Positions 17,061 to 24,795 of a stretch of DNA of 64,000 nt are shown in pieces. The notes beneath the pieces were generated by a model. It was not told where the DNA came from and did no database searches. It saw only the letters and a list, made by a program, of their open reading frames with translations. The first letter of the stretch is position 1, and each line of letters starts with the position of its first letter. Source of the stretch: ZC4RG20 sp963702105 (lineage in GTDB: Bacteria > Pseudomonadota > Gammaproteobacteria > Steroidobacterales > Rariloculaceae); assembly GCA_963702105.1 (NCBI GenBank), contig OY969712.1:1922001-1986000 (forward strand), read 5' to 3'. Position numbers and translations under genes: made by a program.

Positions 17061-18413
17061 TCAGCCCGGCGTCACGTTCTGATTCAACCTAAAGAAATTC
17101 TCCGGATCGTACCGGCGCTTGAGGGCCTGCAGCCGCTCGAATCCGGGCCCGTAGGCCGAGCGTACGCGCTCGGCGCCCTCGTCGAGCAGCTCGTTGACGT
17201 AGACACCCTCCGATAGATACGGTCCGAGCCTTTCCCAGGCCGAGCGCACCCAGGCGATGTTCTCGGCGTCTTCGGACGCCGATTCCCAGCAGCCGAGCAG
17301 GGTCATCGAATACGCCGCATCTCGGTAATGAAACGCGGTCGCGTCCGGGGCGCCGCGCGCCACGGCCCCGCCTAGCGGAAAGAGGATTACGGCGCTGAAC
17401 GGCGAAGGCGTCTCGGCGTAGCTTTTCGCGAGCACCGCGGCCGCCGCGCCGGGGTCCGCCAAAAAGTTCGAGCGCATGTAATAGCGGCGATGCGGCACCG
17501 CGGCGGCATCTACGAGCGTCTGCAGCGTCGCGTAGGGCAGGGGCCCGACCTGCTGCATGACGACCGTTCCGAGCTGCGTGTACGGCTCGACGAGCCGGCG
17601 GCCTTCGTTCGCGTCGCGTCCGAGGTAGACCGGCGCGACGCCGACGGCCCGGTGCCCGTCCGGCGTCGTCAGCAGGAAGCAGCCGGCGATGAAGTCCTCG
17701 GGCGCTTCGGCGAGCAGGGCCGCATACCGCGGAATGACCTCCGCCGCTTCCTCGAGGGGGTAGCCGACGAGGCCGCCGAGGACCTGGCCGAGCTCGTGCA
17801 GGCGGTACTCGAACGAAGTCACGACACCGAAGTTGCCGCCGCCGCCGCGCAGGCCCCAGAACAGATCCGCGTTCTCGTCGGCCGCCGCGCGCAACAGGCG
17901 GCCGTCGGCCGTGACGACGTCGCAGGACAGCAGGTTGTCCACGGTCATCCCATGCTTGCGGCACAGCCAGCCGAACCCGCCGCCGAGCGTGAGCCCGGCT
18001 ATACCCGTGTGCGAGATCATGCCGCCCGTCGTCGCGAGGCCGAAGGCCTGCGCTTCGCGGTCGAACTCGCCCCACAGTACGCCGGGCTCCGCGCGCGCCG
18101 TGCGGTTACGCGCGTCGATGCGGATGCCCTTCATGGGCGAGAGGTCGATCATGAGGCCGCCATCGCAGACCGAGTGCCCCGGAAAGCTGTGGCCGCCGCC
18201 GCGCACGGCGACGAGCAGGCCGTGCTCGCGGCCGAAGTTCACTGCGGCGACAACGTCGGCCGCGCCGGCGCAGCGCGCGATGACTTCGGGCCGGCGGTCG
18301 AACATGCCGTTCCAGACGCGCCGGACCTCGTCATAGCCGCCGTCGTTCGGCGTCAACACGGCGCCGCGGAGAGTGGACCTCAGGTGCTCGAGATCCTGAT
18401 CGCGTAGTGCCAT
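17061..18413 (-). CDS. FAD-linked oxidase with berberine-bridge C-terminus
   Basis: This 450-residue flavoprotein has a PCMH-type FAD domain: LLVAVRGGGHSFPGHSVCDG, including the His that typically carries covalent FAD, then GLTLGGGFGWL and LFWGLRGGGGNFGVVTSFEY. The C-terminus ends with the BBE motif YDPENFFRLNQNV. Relatives oxidise sugars, alkaloids or other alcohols with oxygen; the substrate here is unknown. No signal peptide is seen. It stands alone, convergent with the exported-protein gene and divergent from the phytase-like gene. Confidence 0.85.
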   Translation of the reverse strand: MALRDQDLEHLRSTLRGAVLTPNDGGYDEVRRVWNGMFDRRPEVIARCAGAADVVAAVNFGREHGLLVAVRGGGHSFPGHSVCDGGLMIDLSPMKGIRIDARNRTARAEPGVLWGEFDREAQAFGLATTGGMISHTGIAGLTLGGGFGWLCRKHGMTVDNLLSCDVVTADGRLLRAAADENADLFWGLRGGGGNFGVVTSFEYRLHELGQVLGGLVGYPLEEAAEVIPRYAALLAEAPEDFIAGCFLLTTPDGHRAVGVAPVYLGRDANEGRRLVEPYTQLGTVVMQQVGPLPYATLQTLVDAAAVPHRRYYMRSNFLADPGAAAAVLAKSYAETPSPFSAVILFPLGGAVARGAPDATAFHYRDAAYSMTLLGCWESASEDAENIAWVRSAWERLGPYLSEGVYVNELLDEGAERVRSAYGPGFERLQALKRRYDPENFFRLNQNVTPG

Positions 18414-18607
18414 CGATTGCCCCCCTTGCTTCCGTTGCGCGCGTGCCGGTCAGCCACTGTACGCCTTTCGACGGTTGCCAGATACGGGAGCGCGGAACCA
18501 GGCGCGCGAAAACGCCGTTGCCGGCCCGTCACGGCATTGTCACGCGTCCGTCACGGGCGGACGCGAGAATCCTGCGCTCCCGCACCTCATCGAAAAGGAT
18601 TCGTTGC

Positions 18608-20098
18608 ATGACAGTGAAGAAGCTGCTTCCCGCGCTGATCGGTTCCGTGCTCGCGTCCGCGGCCGCGCACGCCGGCGTCGAGCTCATCGCGATCGGGACC
18701 GTCGACGGCGCCTACCAGGACCTCTCGAACGAGACGGCGGCGCCGCTCGAGAACGGCATCGCCGGCAACCGCCTCGGCGGCATCGGCTCGGGCTTCGCCT
18801 TTGCCGGCGGCACGACGTTCCTGGCACTGCCCGACCGCGGACCTAACGCGAACGCTTACAACCCGGCCGTGGACGATACGGTTTCGTACATCGCGCGGTT
18901 TCAAACATTCGATCTGCGCCTCGCGCCCACGGACCCGGGCTCCGAGCTGCCCTTCGTGCTGACGCCGACGCTGCGCGCGACGACGCTGCTCTCGAGCCGC
19001 ACCCCGCTCGTTTACGGCAGCGGTGCCGGGCTCGGCTACCAGCATGACAATGTGACGCCGCTCGGCTCGGGTGCGCCGTCCCTCAACGCCCTCGATCATA
19101 GGTTCTACTTCACGGGCCGATCGGACAACTTCGATCCCGCCCGTCCGTCCACTTACACGAATGATGCGCGGCTCGATCCCGAGGGCATCCGCGTCTCGAA
19201 CGACGGCCGGCGCGTCTTCGTCTCCGACGAGTACGGTCCCTACGTCTACGAATTCGACCGGGCCACGGGCACGCGGCTGCGAGCTTTCCGGCTACCGGAC
19301 AATCTCGCCATCGAGAGCCTCAGCGCACAGAAAAGTGTCGAGATCGCCGGCAACAGCGCGGGTCGAACGACGAACAAGGGCATGGAAGGCCTCGCCATCA
19401 CGCCGGACGGCAAGATGCTCGTCGGCATCATGCAGGCGAACCTTTTGCAGGACAAGAAGAAGAGCCTGCGAATCGTGACGATCGACATCCGCTCCGGCGA
19501 AACGCACGAGTATGCCTACCAGCTTACGGAGGGTTCGGGAGCGAGCGAGATCTTGGCTGTCAACGACCACGAGTTCCTCGTCGACGAGCGCGGCGGGAAC
19601 GGCTTTGCCGATACGCCGCTGCTGAGCGATACCGCCTCGGCCGCCGAGGTGAAGAAGCTGTTCCGCGTCGATCTCGACGGTGCTCAGGACGTGACGAGTC
19701 TTGTGGGAGATCTTTCGGCGTATGCCGTGGCAAAGACCGAGTTCCTCGACGTCGTGAAGGCGCTGACGGCGCCGCCGGGGAGCCTCGACCCGAAGTACAT
19801 ACCCTCGAAAATCGAAGGCGTCGCTTTCGGCCAGGACGTCGTCGTCGACGGCAAGGCCAAGCACACACTGTTCATCACGAACGACAACGATTTCCTGCCG
19901 AGCGTAGCGGACCCGAGCAAAGATCCCGGCGATCCGACGCGGGGCCTGGTTCCGAACCCGAACGAGTTCTTCGTATTCACGTTCGAGGATTCGGATCTGC
20001 CGGGCTACGTGCCGCAACCGATCCGGTCCGCGCCGGATGGCGATGGGGATCGCGGTGACGAGCACCGCCGCGACGACGGCCGCCGAAAAGGGCTCTGA
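18608..20098 (+). CDS. Exported esterase-like/phytase-like protein
   Basis: The start at 18608 has AAGGA upstream and is followed by a signal peptide ending at AAAHAGVELIAIG. The mature protein looks like the phytase-like (esterase-like activity) beta-propeller family: LGGIGSGFAFAGGTTFLALP, DRGPNANAYNP, DPEGIRVSNDGRRVFVSDEY and NKGMEGLAITPDGKMLVGIM. Acidic side chains in these blades may bind Ca2+. The last codons (RKGL) and the stop lie inside a REP-like hairpin element, so the C-terminus seems to have been remodelled by the repeat. Substrate unknown. Confidence 0.75.
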   Translation: MTVKKLLPALIGSVLASAAAHAGVELIAIGTVDGAYQDLSNETAAPLENGIAGNRLGGIGSGFAFAGGTTFLALPDRGPNANAYNPAVDDTVSYIARFQTFDLRLAPTDPGSELPFVLTPTLRATTLLSSRTPLVYGSGAGLGYQHDNVTPLGSGAPSLNALDHRFYFTGRSDNFDPARPSTYTNDARLDPEGIRVSNDGRRVFVSDEYGPYVYEFDRATGTRLRAFRLPDNLAIESLSAQKSVEIAGNSAGRTTNKGMEGLAITPDGKMLVGIMQANLLQDKKKSLRIVTIDIRSGETHEYAYQLTEGSGASEILAVNDHEFLVDERGGNGFADTPLLSDTASAAEVKKLFRVDLDGAQDVTSLVGDLSAYAVAKTEFLDVVKALTAPPGSLDPKYIPSKIEGVAFGQDVVVDGKAKHTLFITNDNDFLPSVADPSKDPGDPTRGLVPNPNEFFVFTFEDSDLPGYVPQPIRSAPDGDGDRGDEHRRDDGRRKGL

Positions 20099-20109
20099 CC
20101 CCTTTTTTC
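20085..20109 (-). repeat. REP-like hairpin element, copy 4
   Basis: GAAAAGGG-CTCTGAC-CCCTTTTTTC lies at the junction of the phytase-like gene and the convergent hisE gene, one base before the hisE stop codon. It supplies the final codons and stop of the phytase-like gene and may terminate both transcripts. Loop orientation is reverse. Confidence 0.8.
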
Positions 20110-20110
20110 G

Positions 20111-20401
20111 TCAGGTACTATGGCGCTGCTCTAGCTCGGCGACGACGTCGCCGAGCTCGATGCCGCGCACGCGCAGCAGCACGAGCAGGTGGAACAGCAA
20201 GTCCGCGGCTTCCTCGACGACGCGCTCCCGAGCCTCGGCCGCGCCGGCCAGCGCAACCTCGACGCCTTCCTCGCCGACCTTCTGCGCGACCTTCGTCGTG
20301 CCGCGCGCCGCGAGCCGTGCCGTGTAGCTGCCTTCCGGGGCTTCGGCGAGCCGGCTTGCGACGATGCGCTCGAGCTCGGCAAGGAAGTCGAGCCGGCTCA
20401 C
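20111..20401 (-). CDS. hisE: Phosphoribosyl-ATP pyrophosphatase HisE
   Basis: HisE hydrolyses phosphoribosyl-ATP to phosphoribosyl-AMP, the second step of histidine synthesis. The 96-residue all-alpha protein has SYTARLAARGTTKVAQKVGE followed by EEAADLLFHLLVLL with the metal-binding Glu/Asp residues. It starts with GTG at 20401, overlapping the hisF stop in GTGA. Length matches stand-alone HisE. Many gammaproteobacteria have a fused HisIE; here the HisI (cyclohydrolase) part is absent and is not found elsewhere in the window. It is the last gene of the his operon. Confidence 0.93.
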   Translation of the reverse strand: MSRLDFLAELERIVASRLAEAPEGSYTARLAARGTTKVAQKVGEEGVEVALAGAAEARERVVEEAADLLFHLLVLLRVRGIELGDVVAELEQRHST

Positions 20402-21183
20402 GCCCGCGTCTCCGCGGGCGGACGGATCGCGATGCCGGCCGCGAGCAGATAGCGCTTGAGATCCGGAATCGCGATCTCTGCCGAGTGGAAGACGCTTGCC
20501 GCGAGCGCGCCGTCCACGCGCGCCTTCTCGAAAACGTCCTTGAAGTGCGCCATCGTGCCCGCGCCGCCCGAGGCGATGAGCGGCACGCGGACCGCATCGC
20601 GCACGCGCGCGAGCTGCTCGATGTCGTAGCCTTTGCGCACGCCGTCCTGGTTCATGCAGTTCAGCACGATCTCGCCGGCGCCGCGGGATTCCACTTCCCG
20701 TACCCAATCGAGCGTGCGCCGCCGGCTCGAGCGCGTGCGCGCTGGGTCGCCCGTGTTCTGATAGACCTCGTATTCACCGTCGCGCTCGAGGGTATCGACG
20801 CCGATGACGACGCTCTGCGAGCCGAAGCGCCGCACGAGCTCGTCCACGAAGTCCGCGTTCTCGAGGGCCGGTGTGTTGACCGAGATCTTCTCGGCACCGT
20901 AATTCAGCACGCTCTCCGCGTCCGCGACCGTGCGGATGCCGCCCGCGACGCAGAACGGAATGTCGAGCACGGCCCCGACCTTGTTGACCCAGCTGCGGTC
21001 CACGGTGCGGCCGTCCGGGCTCGCCGTGATGTCGTAGAACACGAGCTCGTCCGCGCCCTCGTCGCGATAGCGCTTCGCGAGCTCGAGGATGTCGCCCATG
21101 ACGCGATGGTTGCGGAACTGAACGCCCTTGACGACGAGGCCGTCCCGCACATCGAGGCAGGGAATTATGCGCTTCGTAAGAAT
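20398..21183 (-). CDS. hisF: Imidazole glycerol phosphate synthase subunit HisF (AUU start)
   Basis: HisF is the cyclase half of IGP synthase. The sequence has LTKRIIPCLDVRDGLVVKGV, the catalytic Asp in PCLD, VNKVGAVLDIPFCVAGGIRT and PLIASGGAGT with phosphate-binding Gly residues. There is no ATG, GTG or TTG at the expected place. The codon aligned with the usual Met is ATT at 21183, and it has GGAG 8 nt upstream, the ideal distance. The start is therefore called as AUU, inside the 3' end of hisA (19-nt overlap). The 261-residue length fits the family. It works with HisH. Confidence 0.9.
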   Translation of the reverse strand: MLTKRIIPCLDVRDGLVVKGVQFRNHRVMGDILELAKRYRDEGADELVFYDITASPDGRTVDRSWVNKVGAVLDIPFCVAGGIRTVADAESVLNYGAEKISVNTPALENADFVDELVRRFGSQSVVIGVDTLERDGEYEVYQNTGDPARTRSSRRRTLDWVREVESRGAGEIVLNCMNQDGVRKGYDIEQLARVRDAVRVPLIASGGAGTMAHFKDVFEKARVDGALAASVFHSAEIAIPDLKRYLLAAGIAIRPPAETRA

Positions 21184-21899
21184 CGGCTCATCTCCTGATC
21201 GGTGACGCGGCCTTCGAGCAGCGCCTTGCCGGCGATCGCGGCCGCGGCGCCCGTCTCGGCCAGGGCGTCGAGATCGGCCGCACCGCGGATGCCGCCCGAG
21301 GCCTGAAATGCGATGGCGGGCCAGTCGGCCGCGCAGCGCCGGTAGAGCTCGAAATTGGGCCCCGTGAGCGCGCCGTCGCGCTCGACGTCCGTGCAGAGCA
21401 CGTGCTTCAAGCCTTTCTCGGCGTAGCGGCCGAGGATCTCGTCGAGCGTGAGGCCGCTCGTGCGCGTCCAGCCGTGCGTCGCCACGTAGGGCGTGCCGCC
21501 CGCGTCGATGCGCACGTCGAAACCGAGCGCGAGCCGCTCGGGCCCGAATTCGCGGAGCCAGCCGCCCACGATCTCGGGCTCGGCCACCGCCAGGCTGCCG
21601 ATCACGACGCGGTCCGCGATATCGAGCGCGCGCGCGAGGCTGTCGCGGTCCCGGATGCCGCCGCCGAACTGCACATGGAAGTCCGGCGCGCGCATCCGGG
21701 CGATAACGTCGAGGTTGGCGGGGGCGCCCTGAGCGGCGCCGTCGAGATCGACGACATGGAGCCATTGCGCGCCGAGGCTGTGGTAGCGGGCCGCGAGGTC
21801 CACGGGCTCGACGCCGTAACGCGTCTCCTGGTCGAACCGGCCCTTGAGCAGGCGCACGCAGCGGCCGTCGCGGATGTCTATGGCGGGGATCAATCTCAT
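21165..21899 (-). CDS. hisA: ProFAR isomerase HisA
   Basis: HisA isomerises the ribosyl-formimino intermediate of histidine synthesis. The 244-residue (beta/alpha)8 protein starts MRLIPAIDIRDGRCVRL with the catalytic Asp, has the phosphate-binding QFGGGIRDRDSL, the second catalytic Asp in CTDVERDGALTGPN and QASGGIRGAADL. It starts 13 nt after hisH and overlaps the start of hisF. All expected motifs are intact. Confidence 0.96.
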   Translation of the reverse strand: MRLIPAIDIRDGRCVRLLKGRFDQETRYGVEPVDLAARYHSLGAQWLHVVDLDGAAQGAPANLDVIARMRAPDFHVQFGGGIRDRDSLARALDIADRVVIGSLAVAEPEIVGGWLREFGPERLALGFDVRIDAGGTPYVATHGWTRTSGLTLDEILGRYAEKGLKHVLCTDVERDGALTGPNFELYRRCAADWPAIAFQASGGIRGAADLDALAETGAAAAIAGKALLEGRVTDQEMSRFLRSA

Positions 21900-21912
21900 G
21901 TCTAGAGCTTCT

Positions 21913-22521
21913 CTAGAGCTTCAGAAAGTTATCGAGGATGCGCGCGCCGACTTCGGACGAACGCTCGGGGTGGAACTGCGTGCCGTAGAAATTACCCTGC
22001 TCGACGACCGCCGAAAACTCGATGCCGTAGCGGCTTACGGCCGGCGTGTAGTCGCCGACGGGGGCGGCGTAGCTGTGCACGAAGTAAGCGTAGGCGCCGT
22101 CGGCGACGCCTTCGAGGATCTTCGAAGGCTTGCGCAGGCCGAGCTCGTTCCAGCCCATGTGCGGCACGGGCAGGCCGGCCGGCTGCGGCAGCCGACGGAC
22201 CCGCTCGGGAATGATGCCGAGGCATTCGGCGTCTTCCTCCTCGGAGGACGCGAACAGCAGCTGCATGCCGACGCAGATGCCGAGCACGGGCTGCGTGAGG
22301 CGCGGCACCACGTCCGCAAGGCCGGCCGCGCGCAGCCGGTCCATGGCGTTGCGAGCCGCGCCGACGCCCGGCAGGATGACGTGCGTCGCGGCCGCGACGC
22401 GCTCCGGGTCCGCCGTGACGGGCGCCTCGATGCCGAGCCGGCCGAGCGCGAAGCCGAGCGAGGCGAGGTTCGCCCCGCAGCAGCCGATGACGACCGGGTC
22501 CCTTTGGCTTGCGCGTGTCAT
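21913..22521 (-). CDS. hisH: Imidazole glycerol phosphate synthase glutaminase subunit HisH
   Basis: HisH releases ammonia from glutamine for HisF. The 202-residue class I glutamine amidotransferase has VILPGVGAARNAMDRL, the nucleophile Cys in PVLGICVGMQLLF, PHMGWNEL and the His-Glu pair in GTQFHPERSSEVG. Its ATG overlaps the hisB stop in ATGA, suggesting translational coupling. The N-terminus (VVIGCCGANLASLGFAL) is a little unusual compared with the common IDYGxGNLxS but keeps the fold's pattern. Confidence 0.95.
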   Translation of the reverse strand: MTRASQRDPVVIGCCGANLASLGFALGRLGIEAPVTADPERVAAATHVILPGVGAARNAMDRLRAAGLADVVPRLTQPVLGICVGMQLLFASSEEEDAECLGIIPERVRRLPQPAGLPVPHMGWNELGLRKPSKILEGVADGAYAYFVHSYAAPVGDYTPAVSRYGIEFSAVVEQGNFYGTQFHPERSSEVGARILDNFLKL

Positions 22522-23732
22522 AGCAGTCCCTTCGTGGTCGGCAGCGCCTCGCCTTGGCGGGCGAAGGCCTGCCGGAGCGTGCGCGCGACGCCCTTGAATG
22601 CCGCCTCGACCATATGATGCGTGTTCTCGCCGCGTACGCGAATGTGCACGGCGGCGCCGAGCGTCTCGGCCAGCGAGCGGAAGAAGTGCGGCACGAGCTC
22701 CGTCGGCAGCTCGCCGACGCGCTCGCGCGCGAACTGGCCTTCGAAGACCAGATACGGCCGGCCGCCGAGATCGACGGCGATCTCCGCGTCGGCCTCGTCC
22801 ATGGGCAGGAGGAAGCCGTAGCGGCCGATGCCGCGCTTGTCGCCGAGCGCTTGCCGCAGCGCCTGGCCCAGGGCCAGCGCAACGTCCTCGACGGTGTGAT
22901 GCTCGTCGATCTCGAGGTCTCCGCGGCACGTGATCTCGAGCGCGAAGCCGCCGTGCTTGCCGAGCTGCTCGAGCATATGGTCGAAGAAGCCGATGCCCGT
23001 CGCGGCACGCGCGTCCGCTTCGCGGTCGAGATCCACGCGGATCTCGATGTCCGTCTCGCGCGTTTTGCGGTGCACGTGCGCCGTACGTGGCCGGTCGAGC
23101 AGGGCGTGGGCGACGTTGGGCCAGGACATTGCGGTCGGCACCGCCTGCGGCGTCGTGTCCGAGCGCGTTTTGCGGCCTGGCTCCGAGCGCGGGCCAGGGC
23201 CCGGGCCCTGGCCCGGGCCCTGGCCCGGGGCCGGGACCCCTCGGAGCAGGAAGCCCGCGAGCCCCATGTTCGCGGCCAGCGCGAGCCACGCTCCGGAGTC
23301 CGCGACGACCGCCGAGGCGGCGCGGTCGAGGACGTCGGCGGCGAGGTACTCGCGCACGAGCCCGAGGCCCGGCGGTCGGCAGTCGCAGCCGGCCGCCGAG
23401 CCGTGCGTGCAGCGCACAGAAGCGGCAAGCCGCAGACCCTGCGAGCAGAGCAGGCGCTCGACGAATGCGTCCACCGGGCTCGGTGTCCCGTCGCCGATCA
23501 CGACGAGCTCGTAGCCCGCGCCCGCGAGCCTCAGCAGGGCCGGGATCACGCAGGGCGCAAGGCCGATCGCGTCGAGCCGGAGAGCGTCGAAGGCCATCGC
23601 ACCGTGGTCCACGGCTCCGGGGGCCACCGTTCCGCGGGCCACCGTTCCGCGGGACATCCCGCCGCGGCCTTCGGGCTCGGACCGCTCGAGCAGGCCGCCG
23701 TCGCGTGCGACGAAGACAATTTTACGCGGCAT
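22518..23732 (-). CDS. hisB: HisB: active IGP dehydratase with degenerate histidinol-phosphatase domain
   Basis: The C-terminal domain (from about residue 215) is a complete imidazoleglycerol-phosphate dehydratase: GIGFFDHMLEQLGKHGGF, DEHHTVEDVALALG and THHMVEAAFKGVAR, with the Mn-binding His clusters. The N-terminal HAD domain aligns with histidinol-phosphate phosphatase but has lost key residues. The family FIDRDGT is FVARDGG, so the nucleophile Asp is Ala and the Thr is Gly. The zinc-binding Cys/His set (CTHGSAAGCDC) remains, but the following Lys (family RKP) is replaced (RPP). Low-complexity insertions (RGTVARGTVAPG and GQGPGQGPGPGP) separate segments. Phosphatase activity probably comes from another gene. 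It overlaps hisC by 11 nt. Confidence 0.92.
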   Translation of the reverse strand: MPRKIVFVARDGGLLERSEPEGRGGMSRGTVARGTVAPGAVDHGAMAFDALRLDAIGLAPCVIPALLRLAGAGYELVVIGDGTPSPVDAFVERLLCSQGLRLAASVRCTHGSAAGCDCRPPGLGLVREYLAADVLDRAASAVVADSGAWLALAANMGLAGFLLRGVPAPGQGPGQGPGPGPRSEPGRKTRSDTTPQAVPTAMSWPNVAHALLDRPRTAHVHRKTRETDIEIRVDLDREADARAATGIGFFDHMLEQLGKHGGFALEITCRGDLEIDEHHTVEDVALALGQALRQALGDKRGIGRYGFLLPMDEADAEIAVDLGGRPYLVFEGQFARERVGELPTELVPHFFRSLAETLGAAVHIRVRGENTHHMVEAAFKGVARTLRQAFARQGEALPTTKGLL

Positions 23733-24795
23733 CGGACCCCTCCGCGGCGAGTGCGGCCAGCAGCCGGTCGTTGTCCTCGGGACGACCTACCGTGATGCGC
23801 ACGCAATCGGCCAGCGCGGGCTCGCCGTCGAAGGTGCGCACGAGGATGCCGGCGCGGTGCGCCGTTTCGCGGAAACCTCGGCCGTCGCGCGTCTTCACGA
23901 GCACGAAGTTGGCTTCGCTCGCGTAAACGGTGACTACGTTCGGGACTTCGCGCAGCGCGGCAGAAAGCCGCGCCCGCTCGCGCTTGAGCAGCGCGATGCG
24001 TTCCTCGGAGACGCGCAGCGAGTCGCCCGAAAGCGCCTGCATGACGAGCTCGATGGCCGGGGTCGGAAACGTGTAGGGCGGCAGCACGTTGCCGAGATAG
24101 GTCACGAGCTCGGGCGCGCCGATGAGGACGCCGCAGCGCGCGCCCGCCAGCGAGACGAACTTCGAGAGCGTGCGCAGCAATACGACATGCTCGTGGCGCT
24201 GCTGCAGATCCAGGAAGTGGCCGCCCGCGAACTCGTGATAGGCCTCGTCGATGACGAGCAGGCTGCGGCCCGCGAGCCCGCCGCAGAGCCGTTCGACGTC
24301 GCGCCGCGGGACCGAGTGGCCGGTCGGGTTGTTAGGAGTGCAAAGGAATACGATCTTCGTCGTCGCATCGACGGCCGCGAGCACCGCGTCGACGTCGAGC
24401 GCGAAGCGGTCCGGCAGGAGCCGCAGAGGGACCTTGACGATTCCCGCCCCCTGAATCTCCGCGTAGACGCGGTACATATCGAACGTCGGCGGCGTGATCA
24501 GGATACGGTCGCGGCGCGCCTCGCAGAAGCCGCGGATCAGCGCGTCGATGGCCTCGCTGCTGCCGCGCGTAGCGATGACGTCCTGATCGCGGGCGCCGTA
24601 GTGGGCGGCCAGCTTGCGGTGCAGCTCGAAGGGCCGCGGCGGCGGGTAAACGTTGAGGCCGCGCTCGGTCGTGTCGCCCGGCGCGCGCCAGGGCGACTCG
24701 TTGGCATTGAGGCGGATGAAGCCCTGCTCGTAAGCGCCCGGCACATAGGGACGCAGGTGGCGCAGATCCGGACGCGCGAGATCGAGCACGCTCAC
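23722..24795 (-). CDS. hisC: Histidinol-phosphate aminotransferase HisC
   Basis: HisC is the PLP-dependent transaminase that makes histidinol phosphate. The 357-residue protein has FIRLNANESPW, TPPTFDMYRVYA, FLCTPNNPTG, VIDEAYHEFAG and the Schiff-base Lys in LRTLSKFVSLAGARCG. The GTG start at 24795 overlaps the hisD stop in GTGA. No anomalies are seen. Confidence 0.95.
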   Translation of the reverse strand: MSVLDLARPDLRHLRPYVPGAYEQGFIRLNANESPWRAPGDTTERGLNVYPPPRPFELHRKLAAHYGARDQDVIATRGSSEAIDALIRGFCEARRDRILITPPTFDMYRVYAEIQGAGIVKVPLRLLPDRFALDVDAVLAAVDATTKIVFLCTPNNPTGHSVPRRDVERLCGGLAGRSLLVIDEAYHEFAGGHFLDLQQRHEHVVLLRTLSKFVSLAGARCGVLIGAPELVTYLGNVLPPYTFPTPAIELVMQALSGDSLRVSEERIALLKRERARLSAALREVPNVVTVYASEANFVLVKTRDGRGFRETAHRAGILVRTFDGEPALADCVRITVGRPEDNDRLLAALAAEGSDAA

